Assembly (NCBI GenBank): GCA_933822405.4
Contig: CAKOGP040002003.1
Span: forward strand, 124,001-188,000
From: Cylindrotheca closterium
Taxonomy: Eukaryota > Bacillariophyta > Bacillariophyceae > Bacillariales > Bacillariaceae
Length of the DNA: 64,000 nt
Direction: 5' to 3'
The notes beneath the pieces are model-generated. The model searched no databases. It saw nothing but the letters and a program-made list of their open reading frames with translations, and was not told the DNA's origin. This document shows, piece by piece, positions 1 to 8,999 of this stretch. Position numbers and translations under genes: made by a program. Numbering within the stretch: position 1 is the stretch's first letter; each line of letters starts with the position of its first letter.

Positions 1-735
1 ATCCGACAGGCAAGACTTGTTTTGTTCCTGTTTCCTCATGTATTGATACCGCTGACGCTTGGCCCATCGAGCGAGAGTAGGATCGGAATCGTAAGAATGC
101 GGAATATTACAATGCCCATGCGTTTGTTTGAATTTGATCAATTTCTGATATTGTTGCTCCCACTGATCCCTTTGATAGGATCTATATCGGGGCTCGGTCG
201 TATTGCTTGTTGGCGGGTCATTCCGTGCTGTGGCATCAGTAGGAGCAACAGTAGTCACTTGCTTCTTTGGCCTTAATCCCTTCGGTATCGGTTGGGGTGC
301 AAGAGTCGTTTCGATCACGCCAGTGGGTGCTGTTTGATCCAACAACAAAGATGACGAAACATGAGTAGAATCTCGTCCATTGTAGACATCCAGGGATGTG
401 TTCCCTCTGATGATGTGGTCTACTGTCGAAGCATGTATGCTTTCGTCTGCATCTCCTTGTATTTGAGGCTGATTTGCCTGAGGCTGTGACAGAGGCTGGT
501 TTGCTGGATCAATCTGCAGCTGCTGCATATGTTGTTGGTGTTCTTCTTGTTCTTTTGAAATGTCCGACTGATGGCGAGCGGATTTTCCAACTACTATGTA
601 TGTGTACATGCCTTCTTGAGGGCGAGAAGAGCGTTCCACCAGGGTTGTCCCATCACAAAATGGTGTGGGTTCCAAGGTTTTCCCATCACGAAATGGTGTT
701 CGATCGGGCAGCATAGCATCCATTTCTTTGTTCAT
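1..735 (-). CDS. Double helicase-associated (HA) domain protein, copy 1, C-terminus cut by window edge
   Basis: The frame is open from an ATG at 735 to base 1, so about 245 N-terminal residues are present. The order is a short N-terminal motif given twice in tandem (variants of TPFRDGTTLEP), a Gln/Ser/Thr-rich low-complexity stretch, then the start of an HA domain with the family signature GHCNIPHSYDSDPTLARWAKRQRYQY. The second HA domain expected from the paralogues lies outside the window. HA domains occur in some helicases, often repeated, and are thought to bind nucleic acid; no helicase core is visible. The start is chosen because the same MNKE-type start and TTTGTTCAT context recur in copies 2 and 3. 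It heads a five-gene tandem array on one strand. Confidence 0.8.
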   Translation of the reverse strand, partial: MNKEMDAMLPDRTPFRDGKTLEPTPFCDGTTLVERSSRPQEGMYTYIVVGKSARHQSDISKEQEEHQQHMQQLQIDPANQPLSQPQANQPQIQGDADESIHASTVDHIIRGNTSLDVYNGRDSTHVSSSLLLDQTAPTGVIETTLAPQPIPKGLRPKKQVTTVAPTDATARNDPPTSNTTEPRYRSYQRDQWEQQYQKLIKFKQTHGHCNIPHSYDSDPTLARWAKRQRYQYMRKQEQNKSCLSD

Positions 736-1465
736 TTTATTTTTGAGTCTTGAGAGCGTAGGTTATTGTGATCGGATGAGGTGTCGGAATGCTGCCGAAC
801 ACTAAGCGTGGCAAAGAAGGGATGCAAACTTTACGGTAAGCTTGGGAAAGCCTGGGAAGTTCTTTCGAAATCGCTGGTGGAAGCGCTGCAACATGACTAA
901 GGGCTAATATGCATTATGTGATGAATCACAGCTGGCATTCTTGGAAGCAAACAACAGGTGTGCGTTCGCGTTCGCGTTCACGTGTACCTAGTAGTGCTAA
1001 ATGAAAGATGTCCCAACTAGCGAAAAATTGAGAACATTTTGAGTTTCCGCCATTTCATCACTGTGAATTTTCTTGGAGCCATCGCTGTTGTTTATGACAT
1101 TCGACTATATTTGGCACCACTTGAAATGAAAGTGCAGGCTCATCGTCATAATATTTTATGCAATTGCGCGGAGTTCGAAACGAGCGTATAGCGATGATGC
1201 TCAGTCGTAACGCAACCAGAACCAATCACGCAGTGTAGACAGATAATTTTCGCATCATCGAGTATATCCTCTTTGAAGAATGGAAACAATGCTTGAAAAC
1301 TCTGAAAGTTTCGTTCACTGTATATTTTTCAGGAATATTGCCTCAACATACATACTAGGTACCTTTATGACATCTTGGATGTATGTCATCCAAGAAAAGC
1401 CATGATCATATTTTCACCCATTGTATTGGTGTAATGATACAAGTGGAACTGAGCCAAACAAAACA
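736..1465. promoter_or_regulatory. Spacer between HA copies 1 and 2 (5' region of copy 1)
   Basis: No convincing gene. About 280 bp upstream of the copy 1 start, at 1015-1051, is the block AACTAGCGAA followed by GAACATTTTGAG, which recurs upstream of the other array members. A TCTTGGAAGC block near 938 also recurs near 6160. Confidence 0.5.
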
Positions 1466-2413
1466 CTAACTCGGATTCGCCCCTTTAACATTTTTGTTGG
1501 GGCTACCAACCAGCCTCTGGTGGTAGTAATACTGTGTGAATCCTAGACTGGTCAAGAGCTGGTGGCGTTCGGGTGTCAGGCGTGAAGAGGATGGGTCTAA
1601 CCCATATAGTTTGAACTGCCGACGCTGGCTCTTAACCCACTGGCCAAGAGCGAGATTCTCTCCAAAGCGATTGGGGACGTTGCAATCGCCATGCTTTCGT
1701 TTGTATTCCACCAGCTCATTGAATCGCTCTTGCCAGGCCATCATCTGAAGGTCCCATATGAAGCCAACTTCGTCCAGCTTTTGCTGTCTATCGTCAGATA
1801 GGCAAGATTGCTTTTGTTCCAGTTTCATTGTATATTGGTACCGTTGGCGCTTCGCCCAACGAGCGAGGATGGGATTGTGGTCGTAGGTATGGGGAACGTG
1901 GCAATGCCCGTGCATTTCTTTGAACTTAAGCAATTCCTGAAATTGTAGATCCCACTGACCCTGTTGATAGGATCTATATCGGAGATTGTTGGGATCTCTC
2001 TTCAAGCCATTATTTGGACCGACTATTTGTTGGTCCCGTCTTGCTCGCTTCCGTTTCGATTGGTATGCAAGGGGCGCTTCAGTTTTGCTGGGTGTTGAAT
2101 TCAACAAAGATGACGATGCATGGGTAGAATCTCTTTCATTAAGGGCATCCAGAAATGAATTTCTAATGAGGATGTGGCCCGCTGTCGCCATACTATCGTG
2201 TGAGTACTGTTGGGACTGATTTTGATTTGGCTGTTGATTTGACCAAGTTTGATTCCATGGCGGCACAAGTCCAACAAGTTGTGAAACATCCGACTGGCGA
2301 GCAGAGCCAACTACTACTGTGTATAGGCCTTGAAAGTGAGAAGAAGGTGTCAGAGTTGTGCCGTCACGAAATGGTGTCGGCTCGAGCATCACACCATCCG
2401 ACTCTTTGTTCAT
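1466..2413 (-). CDS. Double HA-domain protein, copy 2
   Basis: Intact single-exon gene of 315 residues. One N-terminal EPTPFRDGTTLTPS motif (about 11-24) precedes a disordered Gln/Ser/Asn-rich stretch, a basic patch SKRKRARRD (about 118-126) that could be a nuclear signal, and two HA domains: about 153-220 (GHCHVPHTYDHNPILARWAK) and 223-300 (GDCNVPNRFGENLALGQWVK). There are no helicase motifs. The likely role is a nuclear nucleic-acid-binding protein; this is inferred from the domain and basic patch, and the function is unknown. The tail SPNKNVKG is a degenerate version of the copy 4 tail. Confidence 0.85.
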   Translation of the reverse strand: MNKESDGVMLEPTPFRDGTTLTPSSHFQGLYTVVVGSARQSDVSQLVGLVPPWNQTWSNQQPNQNQSQQYSHDSMATAGHILIRNSFLDALNERDSTHASSSLLNSTPSKTEAPLAYQSKRKRARRDQQIVGPNNGLKRDPNNLRYRSYQQGQWDLQFQELLKFKEMHGHCHVPHTYDHNPILARWAKRQRYQYTMKLEQKQSCLSDDRQQKLDEVGFIWDLQMMAWQERFNELVEYKRKHGDCNVPNRFGENLALGQWVKSQRRQFKLYGLDPSSSRLTPERHQLLTSLGFTQYYYHQRLVGSPNKNVKGANPS

Positions 2414-3087
2414 TTTACATTTTTTTTGGCTTTGACAGTGTTTGGTATTTTATTGTGAGATCGGCCCAGCATAGGTGGGGGACGGAAACAATAGTACCGA
2501 TCGAGCGTGCCAGTGAAGAGCTAAAAACGCTACAGCAAGCTTAGGAAAGCTTGGGAAGTTCTTGAGAAGTCGCATGGGCGTATGTGAACAAGACGATTGA
2601 AGTGACGAATAACATTGGGCTAACATATATATGCGTTCGCGGCCTACCAATACCGGGATCAACTAATGTGCTTATATAGAAACTAGCGAAATAATGAAGA
2701 CATTTTGAGAAACCACCAATCGCTGCTGTTTATGATGCCACATCGCGTAGAATTCGAAACGCGATGACGATGATGAGAACTGCATGTGAGCACTGCTGCA
2801 TGAGAACGCAATGGTCACGCAACCACGGAGTGCTGTCAATGAAGTTATTTTTGATCGAGTAACCAGAACTGAAATGCATCACGAGACATAAGTCGCATTT
2901 GGACCTTGTATGGTGGTCTCACGCATATGCTTCAACATCATGCCATCCAAGCGGAGCCAGGTGTTTTCACGGAGCATTGGTGTGGTGTTGTACCTTCTGG
3001 TGCATGTGAAAAGGCATCGCGAAGAATCGCGACGACTGGCATTGGAACGATCTCGAGACTGAGGAGGAGACGGGGTCTGACAGAGCA
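2414..3087. promoter_or_regulatory. Spacer between HA copies 2 and 3
   Basis: No supported gene. The shared array element is at 2680-2718 (AAACTAGCGAA then GACATTTTGAGAAACCACC), about 270 bp upstream of the copy 2 start. Confidence 0.5.
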
Positions 3088-4029
3088 CTAACTCGAATTC
3101 ACCCCTTTTATCTTTTTATTTGGGCTGCCACCAGCCAGCGGCTGGTCCTTTGCGAACCCCAAATTGGTCAAGAGCTGGTAGCGTTCAGGCGTCAGACGTG
3201 ACGAGGATGGGTCCAAACGATAGAGCTTATACTGTCGACGCTGGCTCTTAACCCACATACCGAGAGTTGGGTTCTCCCCAAAGCGATTGGGGACGTTGCA
3301 GTTGCCATTACGACGTACGTATTCCACGAGCTCATTGAAGCGTTCTTGCCAGGCCATTGTCTGAAGATCCCATGTGAAGCCCACTTCGTCGAGTTTCTGC
3401 TGTCTATCATTTGAGAGGCTCGATTGCTTTTGTTTCAGTTTCATTTTATATTGGTATCGCTGACGTTTGGCCCATCGAGCGAGGGTAGGGTTATTGTCGT
3501 AGGCATGTGGAACATGGCAATGTCCGTGCCTTTCTCGGAACCTCAGCAATTCTTGAAATTGTATATCCCATTGATCTTGTTGATAGGATCTGTATCGGAC
3601 TTTTTTAGGATCATTTCTCGCGTCATCATTTGGATCATCAATGGCAAATTGATGGTCCTGTCTTGTTCTCTTCAGCTTTGATCGGTCTGCAATAAGGGGA
3701 GTTTCGTTCACGACACCACCAGCAAGTGCTGCTGTTGGATCAAGAGTATGGGTTGGATCCAACAAAGATGACGAGACATGAGTAGATTCTCTTTCGTGAT
3801 GGGAGATATCGAGGGATGTGTTTCTGACGATGCGATCTACTGTCGTCATTTCTCCTAAATGATGTTGCTGTGGCATTTGTTGAGAGGTATTCAACCTACT
3901 ACTAGGACGAACCGAGGAGTAAACTATATATATCCCCTGAAGATGAGCAGAAGGTTCCAGAGTTGTGCCATCCCGAAATGGTGTCGGCTCGAGCATCATA
4001 GGAGTATTATCCACAGCTCCATCGTTCAT
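3088..4029 (-). CDS. Double HA-domain protein, copy 3
   Basis: Intact gene of 313 residues. The frame extends upstream to 4071, but the ATG at 4029 is preferred because its context matches the starts of copies 1 and 2. It carries a single N-terminal LEPTPFRDGTTLEPS motif, a Ser/Gln-rich linker, a basic SKLKRTRQD patch and two HA domains (GHCHVPHAYDNNPTLARWAK and GNCNVPNRFGENPTLGMWVK). The tail is SPNKKIKG. It is closest to copy 2 in layout, suggesting copies 2 and 3 form one sub-pair and copies 4 and 5 another. Confidence 0.85.
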   Translation of the reverse strand: MNDGAVDNTPMMLEPTPFRDGTTLEPSAHLQGIYIVYSSVRPSSRLNTSQQMPQQHHLGEMTTVDRIVRNTSLDISHHERESTHVSSSLLDPTHTLDPTAALAGGVVNETPLIADRSKLKRTRQDHQFAIDDPNDDARNDPKKVRYRSYQQDQWDIQFQELLRFRERHGHCHVPHAYDNNPTLARWAKRQRYQYKMKLKQKQSSLSNDRQQKLDEVGFTWDLQTMAWQERFNELVEYVRRNGNCNVPNRFGENPTLGMWVKSQRRQYKLYRLDPSSSRLTPERYQLLTNLGFAKDQPLAGGSPNKKIKGVNSS

Positions 4030-4833
4030 TCTACTTCCTTGAAAGATGAGTGTTGGATATAATTTTATCAAAGTTAAGTTGAGGTGCCGGAAAAGCTGGC
4101 GGACTCTTTTTCCAACGGTGATTGCAAGCTAAAAAAGCTTAACGCGGGAGATCGTAGAATTCTGTTTGTTTGTTAATGAAGTGTCTCAAGGAATGAGACT
4201 ACGTACTATACATTATGTGGTGGGTTCCAGTTCTCTTTCGTGGAATACTATAGAAACTACCGAAAGACTTAATGACATTTTGGGAGACTACCCATATTCC
4301 TTAAACCGCTACAACGTTCAAAACGAAAATGCAATGTAAATTCATATCAGTTCTGATCGGAAATAGAAACAATTCAACATAATAAAGGGAGGACATTGCA
4401 TGCGATGTGAGTGCCACCACTTGATATGAAAATGCAGATAAAGGTTCGCGTAATGGCTCTCGAAATGGCTCAAAACTTCTGTTCTGAAATAACCAAACTG
4501 AAACGATAAATTTGAAAATGAGTCTAAGTCACCATAGCAGGGTATTTTAAATGCGAACGAAGCACAGCACTGGGTTTGTTCCGCTCCTCCAGCTGGTGTA
4601 GCTCCTGTACCGGTATACCCGGTACAAGAAGATTGCTAAAAATTCAAAGTGTGACTTTACTAGTACTGAAGAGAATGGGGAACGGCTTCCAGCCAGAGTA
4701 GGCCATTGCATGTTTTAAAACATGATATACCGGTAGCTAAGTCAAGAAGGTCCACCACAAGGAAGGATCAAATGAACCGATGACACTTGCCTCGTTTGCT
4801 TCGTTTGACCTAAAGGCTTACAGGCTCCATTTC
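4030..4833. promoter_or_regulatory. Spacer between HA copies 3 and 4
   Basis: No gene. The array element is at 4254-4293 (GAAACTACCGAAAG then GACATTTTGGGAGACTACC). Two TACCGGTA palindromes lie at 4608-4615 and 4728-4735. The sequence at about 4790-4820 (CGTTTGACCTAAAGGCTTA) is repeated just 3' of copy 5 at about 6484, so 3' flanks were duplicated with the genes. Confidence 0.5.
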
Positions 4834-5892
4834 TCATTCAAGAGCGAACGCGCTATTGCAAATTGAAAATCTTGCTCGATTCGAGACCACCATCACCTTT
4901 CTCTTTTTCTTTGGATTGCCCAAGAGAAGGGGCTCCTCTGCCTGTGCGAATAATCCCAAGTTTTTCAAGAGCTGAAAGCGCTCTGATGTCAGGCGCGAGG
5001 GTTGGTTGGAGCAATAGAGCCTATATTGTCGACGTTGGCACTTGGCCCACATGCCAAGAGGCGGATTCTCAGTATACCGACTGGGAACGTTACAATCGCC
5101 ATGCTTTTGTTTGTAGTCCACGAGGTCATTGAAGTGCTGCCGCCATGCCGTCATCTGAAGGTCCCATACGAACCCCACGGCATCGAGCTTTCGCTGCCGA
5201 GTATTTGACATGCCCGACTTTTTGTGTTCCATTTTCTGTACGTACTGGTACCGCTGACGCTTGGCCCAACGAGCGAGAGAAGGATTAGGATCGTAGGTAT
5301 GTGGGACAATGCAATGGCCGTGCCGCTCTTGGAACTTGAGCAATTCCTGATATTGCTGATCCCACTGAACCTGTTGATAGGATCTATATCGTGGCTTGAG
5401 GTCATCATCGACACTCCTGAAGTCATTCGTTGGAGGAGTATCAATGGCTAAGTTGTGGTCATGCCTTACTCTCTTTCGTCGTGGTCGGTATACAAGTGGG
5501 CATTCGCTCCCAGCTTGGACTGTTGGTGAACTCAGCAAAGATGAGGATGAGACTTGATTCTGATCTGTTTCAAAGGAGAAATCGTCAGGGGATATGCTTC
5601 TGATGATGCGCTCCACTGCCGTCATCCACGAGGTCTGTACGTATTCGGGGTCTGAATGCTGCTTTGGTGATCGGCATTCGATTGCCGGCACATAGCACTG
5701 CTGCTGCTGCTTTTGGCAAGTATGCTGCTGTCGGTCGTCCTCCGAGGCCATGACTTCGTACAAACCCTCCTGGTGAAGGCGAGAAGAAGGTTTCAAGGTT
5801 GTGCCATCACGAAATGGTTTCGGCTCCAGAGTTGTAGCATCACAAATTGGTGTTAGCTCGAGCATCCTAAGTTCGTTCAATTCTTTGATCAT
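4834..5892 (-). CDS. Double HA-domain protein, copy 4, with classical nuclear localisation signal
   Basis: Intact gene of 352 residues. The N-terminus has two tandem motif copies (ELTPICDATTLEPKPFRDGTTL), then Gln- and Ser-rich disorder, a basic RPRRKRVRHD patch, and two HA domains (GHCIVPHTYDPNPSLARWAK and GDCNVPSRYTENPPLGMWAK). Near the C-terminus, encoded at 4894-4914, is PKKKRKV, identical to the textbook monopartite nuclear import signal. This makes nuclear residence the best guess. The C-terminal two thirds is nearly identical to copy 5, so this pair duplicated recently. Function unknown; no helicase core. Confidence 0.85.
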   Translation of the reverse strand: MIKELNELRMLELTPICDATTLEPKPFRDGTTLKPSSRLHQEGLYEVMASEDDRQQHTCQKQQQQCYVPAIECRSPKQHSDPEYVQTSWMTAVERIIRSISPDDFSFETDQNQVSSSSLLSSPTVQAGSECPLVYRPRRKRVRHDHNLAIDTPPTNDFRSVDDDLKPRYRSYQQVQWDQQYQELLKFQERHGHCIVPHTYDPNPSLARWAKRQRYQYVQKMEHKKSGMSNTRQRKLDAVGFVWDLQMTAWRQHFNDLVDYKQKHGDCNVPSRYTENPPLGMWAKCQRRQYRLYCSNQPSRLTSERFQLLKNLGLFAQAEEPLLLGNPKKKRKVMVVSNRARFSICNSAFALE

Positions 5893-6501
5893 TTAATTTT
5901 GTGAGAACGTTTGCGGATGAGGTGCCAGATTTCGAAGTGGAAGAGCTCTCTTCCTTAATTCTTGAAGTGTCATTTGCAAAATGTCTGTGGTAAGTTACAT
6001 AACAAACCAAGATCAAAGGGCTCCGAATAGTAACAGGATGAAGAAGAGCTGTGCATCGTTTCAACTATATATCTGTGGTTTCGTATTTAAGATCTGTATT
6101 ATTTGTCCGATTGGGAACATTTTGAAAGTACGAATAGACCGTGAAAAGCCAATCTTGGCTATTCTTGGAAGCGCAAATCACTCTTCTCATTGACATATAT
6201 GCCACTAAATACTTATTGTGACGAAAAAATCGATAAGAGCGGAAACCGGTTGGGACCAAAGCGACCTTTCTTAGCGGGAAAAACGAAAATGCATTGATGT
6301 TTGTTAATAAAAATACCGGTAGTTCTCTTTGGGCACTCTCTAGCCATTGACCATCTGACATTCAACGTCATGAATTGAAAATCAAGAACACGATCGTCCT
6401 GCGATCAACCAGCACCGTCTATCAGTCGGACATAAACTAGTTGAACCCATAATATATATGGTACCGGTATGGCCACGGTTACGTCGTTTGACCTAAAAGG
6501 C
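5893..6501. promoter_or_regulatory. Spacer between HA copies 4 and 5
   Basis: No supported gene. A weak copy of the array element (GGGAACATTTTGAAAG) is at about 6113-6129. TACCGGTA occurs at 6314-6321 and 6462-6469. The first bases upstream of the ATG (TTTAATTTTGTGAG on the + strand) match those of copy 5. Confidence 0.45.
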
Positions 6502-7578
6502 TTATAAGCATTCAAGAGCGAACGCGCTATTGCAAATTGAAAATCTTGCTCCACCACTCGAGACATGGCGTTTGACCGCCATCACTTTTCTCTTTTTCGT
6601 TACATTGCCCAAGAGAAGGGGCTCCTCTGCCTGTGCGAATAATCCCAAGTTTTTCAAGAGCTGAAAGCGCTCTGATGTCAGGCGCGAGGGTTGGTTGGAG
6701 CAATAGAGCCTATATTGTCGACGTTGGCACTTGGCCCACATGCCAAGAGGCGGATTCTCAGTATACCGACTGGGAACGTTACAATCGCCATGCTTTTGTT
6801 TGTAGTCCACGAGGTCATTGAAGTGCTGCCGCCATGCCGTCATCTGAAGGTCCCATACGAACCCCACGGCATCGAGCTTTCGCTGCCGAGCATTTGACAT
6901 GCCCGACTTTTTGTGTTCTAGTTTCTGTACGTACTGGTACCGCTGACGCTTGGCCCAACGAGCGAGAGAAGGATTGGGGTCGTAGGTATGTGGGACAATG
7001 CAATGGCCGTGCCGCTCTTGGAACTTGAGCAATTCCTGATATTGCTGATCCCACTGAACCTGTTGATAGGATCTATATCGTGGCTTGAGATTATCATCGT
7101 CACTCCTGAAGTCATTCGTTGGAGGAGTATCAATGATGGCTAAGTTATGGTCATGCTTTACTCTCTTTCGTCGTGGTGGTCGGTATACAAGTGGACTTTC
7201 GCTCCAAGCTTGGACTGTTCTTGGTGAACTCAGCAAAGATGAGGATGAAACTTGATTCTGATCTGTTTCAAAGGAGAAATCGTCAGGGGATATGCTTCTG
7301 ATGACGCGGTCCACTGTCGCCATCCATGAGGCCTGCTCGTTTTCGTGCTCTGAGTGCTGTTTTGGTGATCGACATTCGATTGCTTGCACATAGTAGTACT
7401 GCTGTTGACAAGGAGTATGCTTTTCCCTGTCTGAGAAGCTAACTTCATACATCCCCTCCTGAAGGCGAGAAGAAGAAGGTTCCAGTGTTGTGCCATCACG
7501 AAATGGTGTCGGCTCCAGAGTTGTAGCATCACAAAACGGTGATTGCTCGATCATCAGTTCGTTCAATTCTTCTTTCAT
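6502..7578 (-). CDS. Double HA-domain protein, copy 5
   Basis: Intact gene of 358 residues, near-twin of copy 4. It has tandem N-terminal motifs (EQSPFCDATTLEPTPFRDGTTL), Ser-rich disorder, the basic PPRRKRVKHD patch and two HA domains almost identical to those of copy 4. Where copy 4 has PKKKRKV this copy has VTKKRKV, followed by a short insertion (about six residues) in the tail. No helicase motifs. It is the last member of the array; beyond it lies non-coding DNA and a Crypton element. Confidence 0.85.
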   Translation of the reverse strand: MKEELNELMIEQSPFCDATTLEPTPFRDGTTLEPSSSRLQEGMYEVSFSDREKHTPCQQQYYYVQAIECRSPKQHSEHENEQASWMATVDRVIRSISPDDFSFETDQNQVSSSSLLSSPRTVQAWSESPLVYRPPRRKRVKHDHNLAIIDTPPTNDFRSDDDNLKPRYRSYQQVQWDQQYQELLKFQERHGHCIVPHTYDPNPSLARWAKRQRYQYVQKLEHKKSGMSNARQRKLDAVGFVWDLQMTAWRQHFNDLVDYKQKHGDCNVPSRYTENPPLGMWAKCQRRQYRLYCSNQPSRLTSERFQLLKNLGLFAQAEEPLLLGNVTKKRKVMAVKRHVSSGGARFSICNSAFALECL

Positions 7579-8999
7579 TTAATTTTGTGAGAGCGTTTGC
7601 TTGAGAAACTAAAGCGTGTCGGTGGAATAGATCATTCGAGATGTAAGAGCTCTTTTCATTAATTCTCTGTGGTTAGACATATAAGGTACAAGATCAAACG
7701 CTCTTCATTATAGTTACGAAGATGTTTAATGATCCATGATGAAGAAGGGCTTTGAATTGTTGGGAGATTTAATGAAAACAATCAAGGGTTCTGCATTACT
7801 TGTCCAGTCGTCTTTCTTGGAACATTCGAAATGTTTCGAAACTAACGAATGTGTTTTAAGAGTGGTCCTGTGAAGCCATTTTGCGCGAAGCGCAAATCAG
7901 TGTTGGTACCGGTTGACATATATGGGCCACTAAATGCTTCAAAACGAAAATACAGTGGTTGCGGTTGAAAATTCTGTTCATAGAGGAAAGGTCAGAAAAG
8001 AGAACATAACGACTTGCATTGAAGCTGGTTCAATCGGGAGTTATTGGAGTTCGTTCCGGGGCAATTGGGCGCAACCAGGTACGAATATAGCTTCTAGCTT
8101 AGACTCCGAGATCTTTTCCAGTATTCATACAGTAAGTCCGCGGGACCGCAGTAGACTGAGAGGCAATTGCCCGTTATAATGCTTCTGCTTCGTCATTTGA
8201 GCTCAGTGCTCACATGCTCTTTTTTAAATGTCGTTCCAGCGCGTTTCTGTATTATTTCGAGAGGAGTACCTGGTACTCCTTCAGTACATCCTCCTTCTTG
8301 AAACACATTCTGGTATTCGTATAAGTCCGCGGGAACGCTTTACTGGCAACATTTCTTAGAGTTCGCTTATTCCGTGTAATTGCCCATAATGCGGCCTCTG
8401 CTGCTTAGCGCTCACAGGCTCCTCCTCGTTCCAGCGTACCAGTAATGGTAGCTATTATACCGTATTACGAAAGATCAAGAATTGTGAGTTGGACACACGA
8501 TTATCTGACTCCTATCCGGGACTCGGATGTGAAGCACACGCGCGAAATCACGAGTCAGAGTAAATAATCGAAGCATCCGCCGCAAGATCTGCGCGAGCGC
8601 CTACAGTCTATGATGCGATGAGAATAACGCTCATCTAGCGATCAACACTTTCAACTTGCTTTTTAAATTGTTGTTATTCTTAAATTATTGTCTCATAATC
8701 CGGTACCATAATCTTTCTTGCAATATCTTCCTCTATATTGGTAAGTGACTGTATAGGATGACGGATGAATTATTGTGAAAGAGCGTTTTCTAATCGTCGC
8801 AATTGAACCATCAATGAAGATTTTAGTCACTCGCGGAAAAGTATATAAAAATATATACTGTCTGTATGTCTATACGATTGTAGTGGTCTATGCTCCAACC
8901 GACACATGGGTGAGACGGAGGATATGGCGCGAATGTCACAAAGTTGTTTGTTTTGTGATTTCCCATCAGATTTCATCATCTCACTACACTAAACGAAAC
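7579..8999. other. 1.4-kb non-coding stretch between HA array and Crypton ORF
   Basis: The array element AACTAACGAATG is at about 7838-7865, about 260 bp upstream of copy 5. From about 8120 to 8440 there is a diverged direct repeat: TAAGTCCGCGGGA appears at about 8131 and 8323, each followed by related GCTTCTGCT...GCTCAC...CGTTCCAGCG text. This may be the 5' non-coding part of the Crypton or older repeat debris. I see no gene; the short frame at 7934-8179 has no recognisable content. Confidence 0.4.

Noticed and set aside
22..716. Plus-strand frames over the first HA gene
   Set aside because: They are shadows: the minus strand reads a clear HA-domain protein to the window edge.
7934..8179. 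81-codon plus-strand frame
   Set aside because: No recognisable content, located in repeat-like non-coding DNA.
8775..8999. Upstream extension of the Crypton frame
   Set aside because: Opens with GTG and its residues do not resemble a recombinase N-terminus; the ATG at 9000 is a better start.
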